From NCBI GenBank assembly GCA_963833495.1, contig CAWHYJ010000021.1, positions 184,248 through 248,247 on the forward strand: DNA of 64,000 nucleotides, written 5' to 3'. Position 1 is the stretch's first letter. Every line of letters starts with the position of its first letter. Below the pieces are notes generated by a model, which ran no database searches, was not told where the DNA came from, and saw only the letters and a program-made list of their open reading frames with translations. Both the position numbers and the translations under genes were made by a program. Shown one piece after another: positions 17,241-25,186 of this stretch. The stretch comes from Fodinibacter sp963833495. Lineage in GTDB: Bacteria > Actinomycetota > Actinomycetes > Actinomycetales > Dermatophilaceae.

Positions 17241-17636
17241 ATGGCCCCAGCCCCCGCCCTCAGCCGAGACGTCGCCGGGCTCGCCGTGCTGCTGGCCAGC
17301 TCGGGAGTCGTGCACCTGGTGCGGCCGCAGGTCTTCGAAGGCATCGTCCCCCGGGTGCTGCCCAACCACCGCGCCCTCGTCTATGTCTCGGGGGTCGCCG
17401 AGCTCCTTTGTGCCGCAGGGCTGCTGATGCCGGCCACGCGCCGGCCGGCGGGCTACGCGTCGGCCGCGCTGCTGGTCGCCGTGTTCCCTGCCAACGTGCA
17501 GATGAGCGTCGACTCCGCCCAGCGGGCGCAGCACAAGGGCGACCGGGCATCCCGGGCCACCTTCCTCGCGACCCTCGCCCGGCTGCCGCTGCAGGTGCCG
17601 ATGATCCGCACGGCGCTGCGCGCCGCGGGCCACTGA
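17241..17636 (+). CDS. DoxX-like small membrane protein
   Basis: 131 aa (136 if ATG 17226 is used). Four hydrophobic segments and the pattern LASSGVVHLVRPQVFEGIVPRVLP resemble the DoxX/MauE-like family. The blocks VSGVAELLCAAGLLMP and AALLVAVFPANVQM support this. The function of this subgroup is unknown; related proteins act in membrane redox or thiosulfate metabolism. It ends 10 bp before the next acetyltransferase gene and is probably co-transcribed with it. Confidence 0.7.
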   Translation: MAPAPALSRDVAGLAVLLASSGVVHLVRPQVFEGIVPRVLPNHRALVYVSGVAELLCAAGLLMPATRRPAGYASAALLVAVFPANVQMSVDSAQRAQHKGDRASRATFLATLARLPLQVPMIRTALRAAGH

Positions 17637-17646
17637 GGTCCGGGCC

Positions 17647-18525
17647 GTGTCGACCCTGGCCTGGCAGCCGCTCACCGAGGGCGACCTCGACGACCTGCGC
17701 CACCTCGCCCGCCGGTGCCTTGCCGTCGACGGCGGCCTGCCGCAGCTCGCCCACGAGCAGACCATCCGGCGGCTCTTCCTCAGCGGCAGCGGCATCGGCG
17801 GTCGCGACGAGACGGGCGACATCGTGGCGGCGGCTGCCGTCTTCGTCGACGACGCCGGGCACCGCACGGCCACCGGGCTGGTGCACCCGTCGACCCGCTG
17901 GCAGGGCATCGGGGAGGAGCTGGCCCAGTGGGCGCAGGAGCGCTCCGGCGGGTCGCCGCTGCGCGTCGTGGCCGAGACCACCTCGGCGGAGTCGGACGCG
18001 CTGTACGCCGAGCTGGGGCTGAAGCGCACCTTCGCCGAGCACGTCATGCGGCACCCCCTCGACGAGATCCCGAAGGTGAGGCGGCCCGAGGGCCTGCACG
18101 TCGCGGCCTGGGACGACGACACGGTCGGGCTGTTCTTCACGGCCTACCAGCAGTCGTTCGCCGAACGGCCGGGATTCCCCGACCCCCCGCGCGACATCTG
18201 GGTGCGTGAGGTGTCCGAGGGCCCCGGTTTCCGGGCGGACGCCTCCCGGGTCGCGCTCGACCCGGACGGGATGCCGGTCGGCTTCGTGACGATCACCGAG
18301 GACTGGATCGACCAGGTCGGGGTGGTACCCGCCTGGCGCGGCCGGGGGCTCGGGGCGCACCTGGTCGTGCGGTCACTGCGGGCGCTGGTCAAGGCGGGCT
18401 GCGACCAGGCCTGGCTGGCCGTCAACGTCGACAACCCCGCCCACGAGCTCTACCTCCGGCTGGGCTTCCAGAACCACGGCGTCCGGGCCCGTTACACCCA
18501 GCTCACCGCGCACCCGACGGGCTGA
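17647..18525 (+). CDS. Tandem GNAT acetyltransferase, MshD-like layout
   Basis: 292 aa made of two GNAT folds. The N-terminal copy is degenerate, with no clear acetyl-CoA loop. The C-terminal copy has VGVVPAWRGRGLGAHLVVRSL and the typical ending VNVDNPAHELYLRLGF. Mycothiol synthase (MshD) has the same tandem build, but key MshD residues cannot be confirmed by eye, so the substrate is left open. The GTG start is 10 bp after the DoxX-like gene. Confidence 0.75.
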   Translation: MSTLAWQPLTEGDLDDLRHLARRCLAVDGGLPQLAHEQTIRRLFLSGSGIGGRDETGDIVAAAAVFVDDAGHRTATGLVHPSTRWQGIGEELAQWAQERSGGSPLRVVAETTSAESDALYAELGLKRTFAEHVMRHPLDEIPKVRRPEGLHVAAWDDDTVGLFFTAYQQSFAERPGFPDPPRDIWVREVSEGPGFRADASRVALDPDGMPVGFVTITEDWIDQVGVVPAWRGRGLGAHLVVRSLRALVKAGCDQAWLAVNVDNPAHELYLRLGFQNHGVRARYTQLTAHPTG

Positions 18526-18561
18526 CCCGAAACGCGCGTGAACGGCATCCGTGCCCGTCGT

Positions 18562-18567
18562 TATCCT
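18562..18567 (+). promoter_or_regulatory. -10 hexamer TATCCT for proS
   Basis: It predicts a start near 18574 and a 29-nt leader that includes the AGGAG ribosome site at 18591-18595. Confidence 0.45.
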
Positions 18568-18602
18568 TGGCGGGTTGTCCAACCACCTCCAGGAGCTCTC
18601 CC

Positions 18603-20372
18603 GTGGCCATGCGCATGTCGTCCCTGTTCCTGCGAACCCTTCGCGAGAACCCGGCGGACGCCGAGGTCCCGAGCCACCAGCTCCTCGTGCGGGCCGGCTA
18701 CATCCGCCGGGTCAGCCCCGGCATCTACACCTGGCTGCCGCTCGGCCTGAAGGTACTGCGCAACGTCGAGACGATCGTGCGCGAGGAGATGGACGCCATC
18801 GGCGCCCAGGAGCTGCTCTTCCCCGCCCTGCTGCCCCGCGAGCCCTACGAGGCCAGTGGCCGGTGGGACGAGTACGGCGACAACGTGTTCCGGCTCAAGG
18901 ACCGCAAAGGCAACGACTACCTGCTCGGGCCGACGCACGAGGAGATGTTCACCCTCGCGGTCAAGGACCTGTACAGCTCGTACAAGGACCTGCCCCTGTC
19001 GATCTACCAGATCCAGATCAAGTACCGCGACGAGGCCCGGCCGCGCGCCGGCGTGCTGCGCGGGCGCGAGTTCGTCATGAAGGACAGCTACTCGTTCGAC
19101 ATCGACGAGGCCGGGCTCGACAAGAGCTACCAGCTGCACCGGGACGCCTACGTGCGGATCTTCGACCGGCTCGGCTTCCACTACGTGATCGTGCAGGCGA
19201 TGGCCGGGGCGATGGGCGGCTCGAAGTCGGAGGAGTTCCTCGCCACCGCCGAGAACGGCGAGGACACGTACGTGCGGTGCGCCAACTGCGGCTACGCCGC
19301 CAACGTCGAGGCCGTGCGGGTGCCGGTGCCGGATGCCGTGGACGCGTCCGGCGTGCCCGCCGCGCACGTCGAGGACACCCCCGGCACCCCGACGATCGAC
19401 ACGCTGGTCGCGCACCTCGAGTCGGCCTTCCCGCGGGCCGATGGTCGCCCCTGGGCGGCCTCGGACACCCTGAAGAACGTGCTGGTGGTGCTCGTGCACC
19501 CCGACGGCACCCGCGAGCCGCTCGCCATCGGCCTGCCCGGTGACCGCGAGGTGGACGAGAAGCGGCTCGGGGCACAGGTCGAGCCGGCCGCCGTCGAGGC
19601 CTTCGACGAGAAGGACTTCGCGGCCCACCCCGTGCTCGCCAAGGGCTACATCGGGCCGGGGGTGCTCGGGTCGGAGAAGGCGTCCGGCATCCGCTACCTG
19701 CTCGACCCCCGGGTCAGCGAGGGCACGGCGTGGGTGACGGGCGCCGACGAGTCGGGCCGGCACGTCATCGACCTGGTGGCGGGGCGCGACTTCACCGCTG
19801 ACGGCACCATCGAGGCCGCCGAGGTGCGCGACGGCGACGCGTGCCCCTCGTGCGGGCACGGGCTGGAGTCGGCGCGCGGCATCGAGATGGGGCACATCTT
19901 CCAGCTCGGCACGAAGTACGCCGAGGCGCTCGACCTCAAGGTGCTCGACGAGAACGGCAAGCTGCGCACCGTGATCATGGGCTCGTACGGCGTGGGCGTC
20001 TCGCGGGCAGTGGCGTGCGTCGCCGAGGGGAACCACGACGACCTCGGCCTGGTCTGGCCGCGCGCGCTGGCCCCCGCCGACGTGCACGTCGTGGTCACCG
20101 GCAAGGACGAGGCCGTTGCCACCTATGCCGAGGAGCTCACCCGCGAGCTCGAGGCGCAGGGCGTGCAGGTGCTGCTCGACGACCGGCGCCAGGCCAGCCC
20201 GGGCGTGAAGTTCAAGGATGCCGAGCTGATCGGCGTGCCGACCATCGTGGTGGTCGGCCGCGGGCTGGCCGACGGCACCATCGAGCTCAAGGACCGTCGC
20301 TCGGGTGAGCGGCGCGACCTCGCGGTCGGGTCGGCGGTGGCGGAGATCCTGGCCGAGATCGGCCACTCGTGA
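18603..20372 (+). CDS. proS: Prolyl-tRNA synthetase, bacterial type
   Basis: Charges tRNA-Pro; 589 aa, the length of the bacterial form with an inserted editing domain. Class II motif 1 lies at the N terminus (SPGIYTWLPLG), motif 2 includes KYRDEARPRAGVLRGREF, and motif 3 is MGSYGVGVSRAVA. The INS editing domain sits at about residues 230-390, after two cysteines in CANCGYAAN. A second pair, CPSCGHG, precedes motif 3. The C-terminal anticodon-binding domain begins at about 490. GTG 18603 is preferred because AGGAG lies 7 bp upstream and MSSLFLRTL then sits at the usual position. Confidence 0.97.
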   Translation: MAMRMSSLFLRTLRENPADAEVPSHQLLVRAGYIRRVSPGIYTWLPLGLKVLRNVETIVREEMDAIGAQELLFPALLPREPYEASGRWDEYGDNVFRLKDRKGNDYLLGPTHEEMFTLAVKDLYSSYKDLPLSIYQIQIKYRDEARPRAGVLRGREFVMKDSYSFDIDEAGLDKSYQLHRDAYVRIFDRLGFHYVIVQAMAGAMGGSKSEEFLATAENGEDTYVRCANCGYAANVEAVRVPVPDAVDASGVPAAHVEDTPGTPTIDTLVAHLESAFPRADGRPWAASDTLKNVLVVLVHPDGTREPLAIGLPGDREVDEKRLGAQVEPAAVEAFDEKDFAAHPVLAKGYIGPGVLGSEKASGIRYLLDPRVSEGTAWVTGADESGRHVIDLVAGRDFTADGTIEAAEVRDGDACPSCGHGLESARGIEMGHIFQLGTKYAEALDLKVLDENGKLRTVIMGSYGVGVSRAVACVAEGNHDDLGLVWPRALAPADVHVVVTGKDEAVATYAEELTRELEAQGVQVLLDDRRQASPGVKFKDAELIGVPTIVVVGRGLADGTIELKDRRSGERRDLAVGSAVAEILAEIGHS

Positions 20373-21127
20373 CCCAGCCCGTCGAGGCGGTCGTCTTCGA
20401 CTGGGGCGGCACGCTCACGCCCTGGCACACCGTCGACCTGCCCGAGCAGTGGCGCGTCTTCGCGCGCGAGGTGCACGGCATCCCGGTCGAGTCGCCCGAG
20501 GTGTCCGACGCCGACCTCGAGGAGGCGCACCGGCTCGCGGACCGCATCCTCGAGGCCGAGTCGGCGGCGTGGGCCCGCGGTCGGGAGGAGCACACCTCGG
20601 CCGCGCTGGCCGACATCCTCGTCGAGGCCGGGGTGGATGCCGCCCACGACCGGCACCACCTGGCCCTGGCGGCCTACCGCGGCTTCTGGGAGCCGCACAC
20701 CATCACCGACCCACAGGTGCGGCCGCTGTGGGAGGGGCTGCACGCCCGCGGCATCAAGGTCGGCGTGCTCTCGAACACCATCTGGACCCGCGACTACCAC
20801 CGGGGCATCTTCGAGCGCGACGGCGTGCTCGACCTGCTCGACGCCGACCTCTACTCCAGCGAGATCGACCACGTGAAGCCCCACCCCGAGGCGTTCCGGG
20901 CCATCTGCCGGGCGCTCGACGTCGCGCCGCGGCGGGCGGTCTACGTCGGCGACCGGGTGTTCGAGGACGTCCACGGCCCACAGCAGGTGGGCATGCGCGC
21001 CATCTGGATCCCGCACTCGGACATCCCGGCCACGCAGCGCGTCGAGGTCACCGCCATGCCCGACGGCCACGCCCACCAGCTGCTCGACGTGCTCGACATC
21101 GTCGACGCCTGGTCCGCCGAGGCCTGA
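20369..21127 (+). CDS. HAD-superfamily hydrolase
   Basis: 252-aa cytoplasmic phosphatase-like protein. Motif I DWGGTLTPW carries the nucleophile Asp but has W-G where the classic motif has DxDGT, so the second Asp is replaced. Motif II is LSNT, motif III is HVKPHPE, and motif IV is GDRVFEDV. Change of the second motif I Asp to Gly is known in some HAD groups and may mean altered chemistry. The GTG start overlaps the proS stop (GTGA), so it is translationally coupled to proS. Confidence 0.85.
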   Translation: MTQPVEAVVFDWGGTLTPWHTVDLPEQWRVFAREVHGIPVESPEVSDADLEEAHRLADRILEAESAAWARGREEHTSAALADILVEAGVDAAHDRHHLALAAYRGFWEPHTITDPQVRPLWEGLHARGIKVGVLSNTIWTRDYHRGIFERDGVLDLLDADLYSSEIDHVKPHPEAFRAICRALDVAPRRAVYVGDRVFEDVHGPQQVGMRAIWIPHSDIPATQRVEVTAMPDGHAHQLLDVLDIVDAWSAEA

Positions 21128-21134
21128 GCAGCTC

Positions 21135-21914
21135 GTGGCCGACCCGGGCCTGGGCGTCGTCGCGCTGCTCGGCGTCGCGGGCTTCCTCGCGGGCTGGGTC
21201 GACGCCGTCGTCGGCGGGGGAGGGCTGATCCAGCTCCCGGCCCTGCTCATCGGGCTACCCGGGGCGGCGCCGGCGCAGGTGCTCGCCACGAACAAGTTCG
21301 CCTCGGTGTGGGGCACGGCGACCGCCGCCGGCACCTACTACAAGCGGGTGCGGCCCGACCTGCGCACGGCGCTGCCGATGGCCGCGGTGGCCTACGTCGG
21401 GGCCGTGGTGGGGGCACTGATCGGGCTGCACATCCCCAAGGCCGCCTTCAACCCGATCATCCTGGTCATGCTGATCGGCGTCGGCGCGTACACCCTGCTC
21501 CGGCCGTCCCTGGGCGAGGCGACCGTGCTGCGGTACTCGGGGCACCGGCACACCGTGGTCGCGATGCTGATCGGGTTCGTCATCGGCGTCTACGACGGGG
21601 CCCTCGGCCCGGGGACCGGCTCGTTCCTCGTGCTCACCCTGGTCGGCCTGATGGGCTACTCGTTCCTCGAAGCCAGCGCCAAGGCGAAGATCGCCAACCT
21701 CGCCACCAACCTCGGCGCCCTCACCGTCTTCGCCCCGGGCGGGTACATCGTGTGGCGGGTGGCCGTCGTGATGGCCGTGGCCAACGTCGCCGGCGGCTAC
21801 GTCGGGGCCCGCACGGCGGTGTCGCGGGGCAACTCGTTCGTGCGGGTCGTCTTCATCGTGGTCGTCGGGGCCTTCATCGTCCGGATCGGCGGCGACCTCC
21901 TCGGCTTCTGGTGA
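21135..21914 (+). CDS. TauE/SafE-family sulfite/organosulfonate exporter-like permease
   Basis: 259-aa membrane protein with about eight helices. Diagnostic family blocks are GWVDAVVGGGGLIQLPALL near the N terminus, ATNKFASVWGTATA, and GVYDGALGPGTGSFLV in the second half, which is the internal repeat of the first block. The substrate is unknown; relatives export sulfite or sulfoacetate. The GTG start is 8 bp after the HAD gene, and the 3' end faces a palindrome doublet. Confidence 0.88.
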   Translation: MADPGLGVVALLGVAGFLAGWVDAVVGGGGLIQLPALLIGLPGAAPAQVLATNKFASVWGTATAAGTYYKRVRPDLRTALPMAAVAYVGAVVGALIGLHIPKAAFNPIILVMLIGVGAYTLLRPSLGEATVLRYSGHRHTVVAMLIGFVIGVYDGALGPGTGSFLVLTLVGLMGYSFLEASAKAKIANLATNLGALTVFAPGGYIVWRVAVVMAVANVAGGYVGARTAVSRGNSFVRVVFIVVVGAFIVRIGGDLLGFW

Positions 21915-21919
21915 TCGCA

Positions 21920-21969
21920 CGAACGTGGGTGAGATCCTCCGGCCAGGCGACGGATTTCACCCACGTCCG
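21920..21969. repeat. 50-bp palindromic repeat, copy A
   Basis: The arms are CGAACGTGGGTGA and the complement of CGGACGTGGGTGA; with the adjoining ATCC the stem is 18 bp with two mismatches. It lies 6 bp after the stop of the TauE-like gene and is separated by 12 bp from copy B. Confidence 0.9.
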
Positions 21970-21981
21970 AAGAGGCTCTCC

Positions 21982-22031
21982 CGAACGTGGGTGAAATCCG
22001 CCGCCAGGGCGACGGTCTTCACCCACGTCCG
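21982..22031. repeat. 50-bp palindromic repeat, copy B
   Basis: It has the same outer 13-mers as copy A and the same total length of 50 bp. Its loop region contains GGCGACGG. It lies just 3' of the minus-strand nuclease gene, so A and B form a convergent-gene junction. Confidence 0.9.
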
Positions 22032-22049
22032 CGTAGCCGAGGGCTGGGG

Positions 22050-22979
22050 TCAGGCGGCGTCGCGTGCGCCCACGCCGCGGCGGACCTGTGCCATGAAGGC
22101 CGCTTCGTGCACCCGCAGCCCGATGAGGTCGATCCGCAGCACCCGGTCGTCGCCGAGGGTCACCTCGTTCTGGCGCAGATTGTCGTCGGTGACGGCGAGC
22201 CCGACCCGGTGCCCGGCGCCGTCGATCTCGACGACGAACCGGCTGCCCACCCAGCGCGCGTCGAGGTAGACCCGGCCCAGTGCGGTGCGCCGCAGCACCT
22301 GTCGGTCGGGTGGCGGGACGCCGTGCCGGCGGCACATCTCGGCGAAGTCGAGCTCGCCCAGGGACTGTGCCCCGTCCGCGATGTCCTTGAGCACCTGGCG
22401 CACGAACGGCCGGCGGCCACGGTTGCGCACGCGGGGCAGCGCCGCAAGCAACCGGTGACCGGTGGTCAGGCGCTGCTGCACCGCACAGCAGAGCACCAGC
22501 GCCGCCTGCCGGTCGGTCCTGGCCCATGCGGCACCCCTCAGTGCGGCGACCTCGAGCCGGGTGCGTGGCAGGCCGCTGGGTACGGCCTCGTCGGCCCGGC
22601 GGGTCACCCGGTGGATGCGCACCCCATCGACGTGCGGGCACTGGGCTCCGCGGGGGACGGACACGTGGATGACGTCCTCGGTGTAGCCGGTCATGCCCGC
22701 AGCCTGCAGGGCCGAGACGCCGTCGACCAGGGCCACCTGCTCGGCGACCTCCCACACCGCGCGCCAGCGCATGGCCGCCGGGTCCACCGGGCCGGTGTGC
22801 AGCGCGACGGTGTGCGTGCCGAGGCGCGTCCACCGGTCGTTGTCCACCTCGCGGCCCACTGCAGCGTGGTCGTAGCCGAGCCCCTTCAGCCGGCCCAGGG
22901 TCAGCACCCCGTCGTGCTCGGCGGCCCGCTGCACGGCGGCACGGCGCAGTTCGCGGCGGGAGGGGCGCTGCGACGGCAT
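22050..22979 (-). CDS. AbiEi-like / DUF559-type endonuclease-fold protein
   Basis: 309 aa. Residues 10-55 form a winged-helix-like start (HDGVLTLGRLKGLGYDHAAVGREV, given as LTLGRLKGLG and HAAVGREV) as in AbiEi-type antitoxin domains. Residues 205-290 have the PD-(D/E)XK pattern of DUF559/Vsr-like nucleases: E209 in GELDF, D240 in YLDARW, E251 and D253 in VVEIDGAGH, then DDNLRQNEVTLGDDRVLRID. The likely metal ligands are all present, so it may be active. It stands alone, with no partner or methylase gene. It is flanked on each side by a doublet of the 50-bp palindrome. Family members are often multicopy orphans of unknown role. Confidence 0.75.
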   Translation of the reverse strand: MPSQRPSRRELRRAAVQRAAEHDGVLTLGRLKGLGYDHAAVGREVDNDRWTRLGTHTVALHTGPVDPAAMRWRAVWEVAEQVALVDGVSALQAAGMTGYTEDVIHVSVPRGAQCPHVDGVRIHRVTRRADEAVPSGLPRTRLEVAALRGAAWARTDRQAALVLCCAVQQRLTTGHRLLAALPRVRNRGRRPFVRQVLKDIADGAQSLGELDFAEMCRRHGVPPPDRQVLRRTALGRVYLDARWVGSRFVVEIDGAGHRVGLAVTDDNLRQNEVTLGDDRVLRIDLIGLRVHEAAFMAQVRRGVGARDAA

Positions 22980-23033
22980 CCCCCGAGGATGGCGTGGAAC
23001 GGCTCCGCGCCGATCGCGTCATCCACAGGCCTG

Positions 23034-23083
23034 CGAACGTGGGTGAAGATCTGCGGCAGGACGACGTTCTTCACCCACGTTCT
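23034..23083. repeat. 50-bp palindromic repeat, copy C
   Basis: The left arm is CGAACGTGGGTGA and the right arm TCACCCACGTTCT, the last base differing from the family. It lies 54 bp upstream of the nuclease start codon and 12 bp from copy D. Confidence 0.88.
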
Positions 23084-23095
23084 ACGCTGCTTGCG

Positions 23096-23145
23096 CGAAC
23101 GTGGGTGATCCCCCTCGTCTCCCCGACGGTCTTCACCCACGTTTG
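23096..23145. repeat. 50-bp palindromic repeat, copy D
   Basis: The arms are CGAACGTGGGTGA and TCACCCACGTTTG. It ends 20 bp before the 3' end of the minus-strand amylosucrase gene. The spacing to copy C (12 bp) equals the spacing of the A/B doublet. Confidence 0.88.
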
Positions 23146-23165
23146 CTGGGAGGGGAGAGGCCCCG

Positions 23166-25085
23166 TCAGGGGCGGTCGGCCGTGAGCCAGAGCACGCCGT
23201 AGGGCGGCAGCCAGACGTTGCCGTCGTCGCCCCAGGGCAGGATCTCGCCGGTGATCTCGTCGCGTGCGTCGGCCACGCCGAGCGCGTTGACCCGCCAGCC
23301 CAGCCACGGCCGCGCCTGCGGGGTGACGTTGTAGACCCCGACGAAGCGGCCCACCGGGTGCTCGCGCACCGTCACCAGCACGCCCGGGTCGTCGACCGGT
23401 CCGACGGTGGTCTCGACCGAGCCGTGCAGGTGCACCAGCCGCCCACGGGCGCGCACCAGCGCGACGAGGTCGCCGAACACCCGCCCGGCCACCGTGCCGC
23501 GGTCGTGCCGCTGCTCGGCGCGGGCCCAGTCGAGCCGGGGCCGGTGCGCCCAGCGGTTGTCGTCCTCGTGGCCGGGCTCGCTCGCCCACGCCGGGTCGTT
23601 GGGCTGGCCGAGCTCGTCACCGCTCCAGATGACCGGGATGCCGCCCCAGCCCACCACCAGGGCGTGGGCCAGCCGCAGCGCGGATGCCGCGCGGTCGACC
23701 TCCGCGACCGAGTGCGCCGCCTCGATGCCGACCAGGGATGCCGCGCTGCCGCTCGTGCGCCGGTCGTCCGTCTCGGGGTTGTACTGGAACACCAGCCCGC
23801 GCGCCGGCGAGCCGGGGAAGTCGCCGGCATACCAGTGGGCCAGGAAGCTGCGGTGCCCGTGGCCGGTGACTCCCACGGCCGCGGCGTCCTCGTCCATGAT
23901 CGCCCAGCCGATGTCGTCGTGGCAGCGCAGGTAGGTCAGCCAGGTGGCCGTGGGTGGCTTCGGCGGCAGCGACCCGAGCGCCTGCACCGCGAGCCGCACG
24001 TCGCGGGCGGCGAGCATCGACCAGATCTGCACCATGAGGCTGTTGTGGTAGGCGAGGTCGCTGACCTTGCCGGTGTAGGGCCCAGCCCCGAGGTAGGCGA
24101 GCAGCTTGGTCGGGGCCACGATCGCCTCGGCGAGGAACGCCACGCTCGGGCAGGCGATGCGGGTCACCGCCCGGAGCACCTGGGTGATCGCGTGCACCTC
24201 GGGCTCGCCCTGGCAGTCGGTGCCCATGCGCTTCCACATGAAGGCGATCGCGTCGAGCCGCAGCACGTCGACGCCCCGGTTCGCCAGCTCGAGGATGATC
24301 GCGGCGTACTCGCGCAGCACGGCCGGGTTGGCCCAGTTCACGTCCCACTGGAACTCGTTGAACGTCGTCCAGACCCACCCCTCGACCTCGTCGTCCCAGG
24401 TGAAGCTGCCCGGCGCGAAGTCGGGGAAGACCTCGGGCAGGGTGCGCTCGTAGGCGTCGGGCACCTCCCGGTCGGGGAAGACGTAGAAGTAGTCGCGGTA
24501 GGCCGCCTCGCCCGCCCGTGCGCGCTGCGCCCACTCGTGCTCGCGCGCCACGTGGTTGAGCACGAGGTCGAGCACCAGGCTCATGTCGGCGTCGTGCAGC
24601 CGCTCCGCGAGGTCCTCGAGGTCGTCCATCGTGCCGAGGTCGGGCCGCACCGAGCGGTAGTCGGCCACGGCATACCCGCCGTCGTTGTCGCCGTCGCGCG
24701 GGCGCAGCAGCGGCATCAGGTGCAGGTAGCGCACCCCGAGCTCGTCGAGGTAGGGCAGGTGCTTCGCGACGCCGCGAAGGTCGTCTGCGAACCGCTCGGT
24801 GTAGGCGGCGTAGCCGACCATGCCGGGGTCCTGCAGCCAGTCCGGACGCAGCATCCGCTGCAGGTCGCGCACGTGCAGCCGGTCGGAGCGAACACAGAAC
24901 GCGGCCGCCGCCAGCTCGACCAGGTCGGCCCCCAGCTCCGGGGCCCGCTGCGCACCGTAGACGGCGGTGAGCCCGGCCAGCAGGTCGGGCCACCAGCGTT
25001 CGACCCGGGTGCGCAGCATCACCGCGCGGTCACGGCTGAGCCCCTCGGGCACGGGGATCGAGGGGGGCGGCACCGGTGCTCTCAC
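23166..25085 (-). CDS. Amylosucrase-type GH13 glucosyltransferase
   Basis: 639-aa cytoplasmic alpha-glucan enzyme that would build glucan from sucrose or hydrolyse it. Family blocks are LPYLDELGVRYLHLMPLL, NDGGYAVADYRSV, LDLVLNHVA and CHDDIGWAI. The catalytic nucleophile is D278 (LRLDAIAF) and the acid/base is E320 (FLAEAIV); their 42-residue spacing equals that known for Neisseria amylosucrase (D286, E328). D390 in HDDI is the transition-state stabiliser. The GTG at 25085 is preferred over ATG 25151 because it gives the usual N terminus and leaves a LacI-type operator upstream rather than inside the gene. It could also be a related sucrose hydrolase. Confidence 0.85.
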   Translation of the reverse strand: MRAPVPPPSIPVPEGLSRDRAVMLRTRVERWWPDLLAGLTAVYGAQRAPELGADLVELAAAAFCVRSDRLHVRDLQRMLRPDWLQDPGMVGYAAYTERFADDLRGVAKHLPYLDELGVRYLHLMPLLRPRDGDNDGGYAVADYRSVRPDLGTMDDLEDLAERLHDADMSLVLDLVLNHVAREHEWAQRARAGEAAYRDYFYVFPDREVPDAYERTLPEVFPDFAPGSFTWDDEVEGWVWTTFNEFQWDVNWANPAVLREYAAIILELANRGVDVLRLDAIAFMWKRMGTDCQGEPEVHAITQVLRAVTRIACPSVAFLAEAIVAPTKLLAYLGAGPYTGKVSDLAYHNSLMVQIWSMLAARDVRLAVQALGSLPPKPPTATWLTYLRCHDDIGWAIMDEDAAAVGVTGHGHRSFLAHWYAGDFPGSPARGLVFQYNPETDDRRTSGSAASLVGIEAAHSVAEVDRAASALRLAHALVVGWGGIPVIWSGDELGQPNDPAWASEPGHEDDNRWAHRPRLDWARAEQRHDRGTVAGRVFGDLVALVRARGRLVHLHGSVETTVGPVDDPGVLVTVREHPVGRFVGVYNVTPQARPWLGWRVNALGVADARDEITGEILPWGDDGNVWLPPYGVLWLTADRP

Positions 25086-25104
25086 GCGCGCATTCTTGCG
25101 GATC

Positions 25105-25120
25105 TGCGCAACCGTTTCCA
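25105..25120. promoter_or_regulatory. LacI/GalR-type operator candidate upstream of amylosucrase
   Basis: The 16-mer TGCGCAACCGTTTCCA has the central CG and the flanking AA/TT-type half-sites of LacI-family operators. It lies 20 bp upstream of the amylosucrase GTG, where binding would block transcription. The regulator is not in the window. Confidence 0.45.
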
Positions 25121-25186
25121 CGCGCTCACGGTCCACGCCGATGTGAGGCACAGGTCACACACAGGAACGTCGCCGAGGTTGTCTCC

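Noticed and set aside
21920..23145. The 50-bp palindromes as a CRISPR array
   Set aside because: Only two units per cluster, 12-bp spacers, strongly self-complementary over 50 bp and no cas genes.
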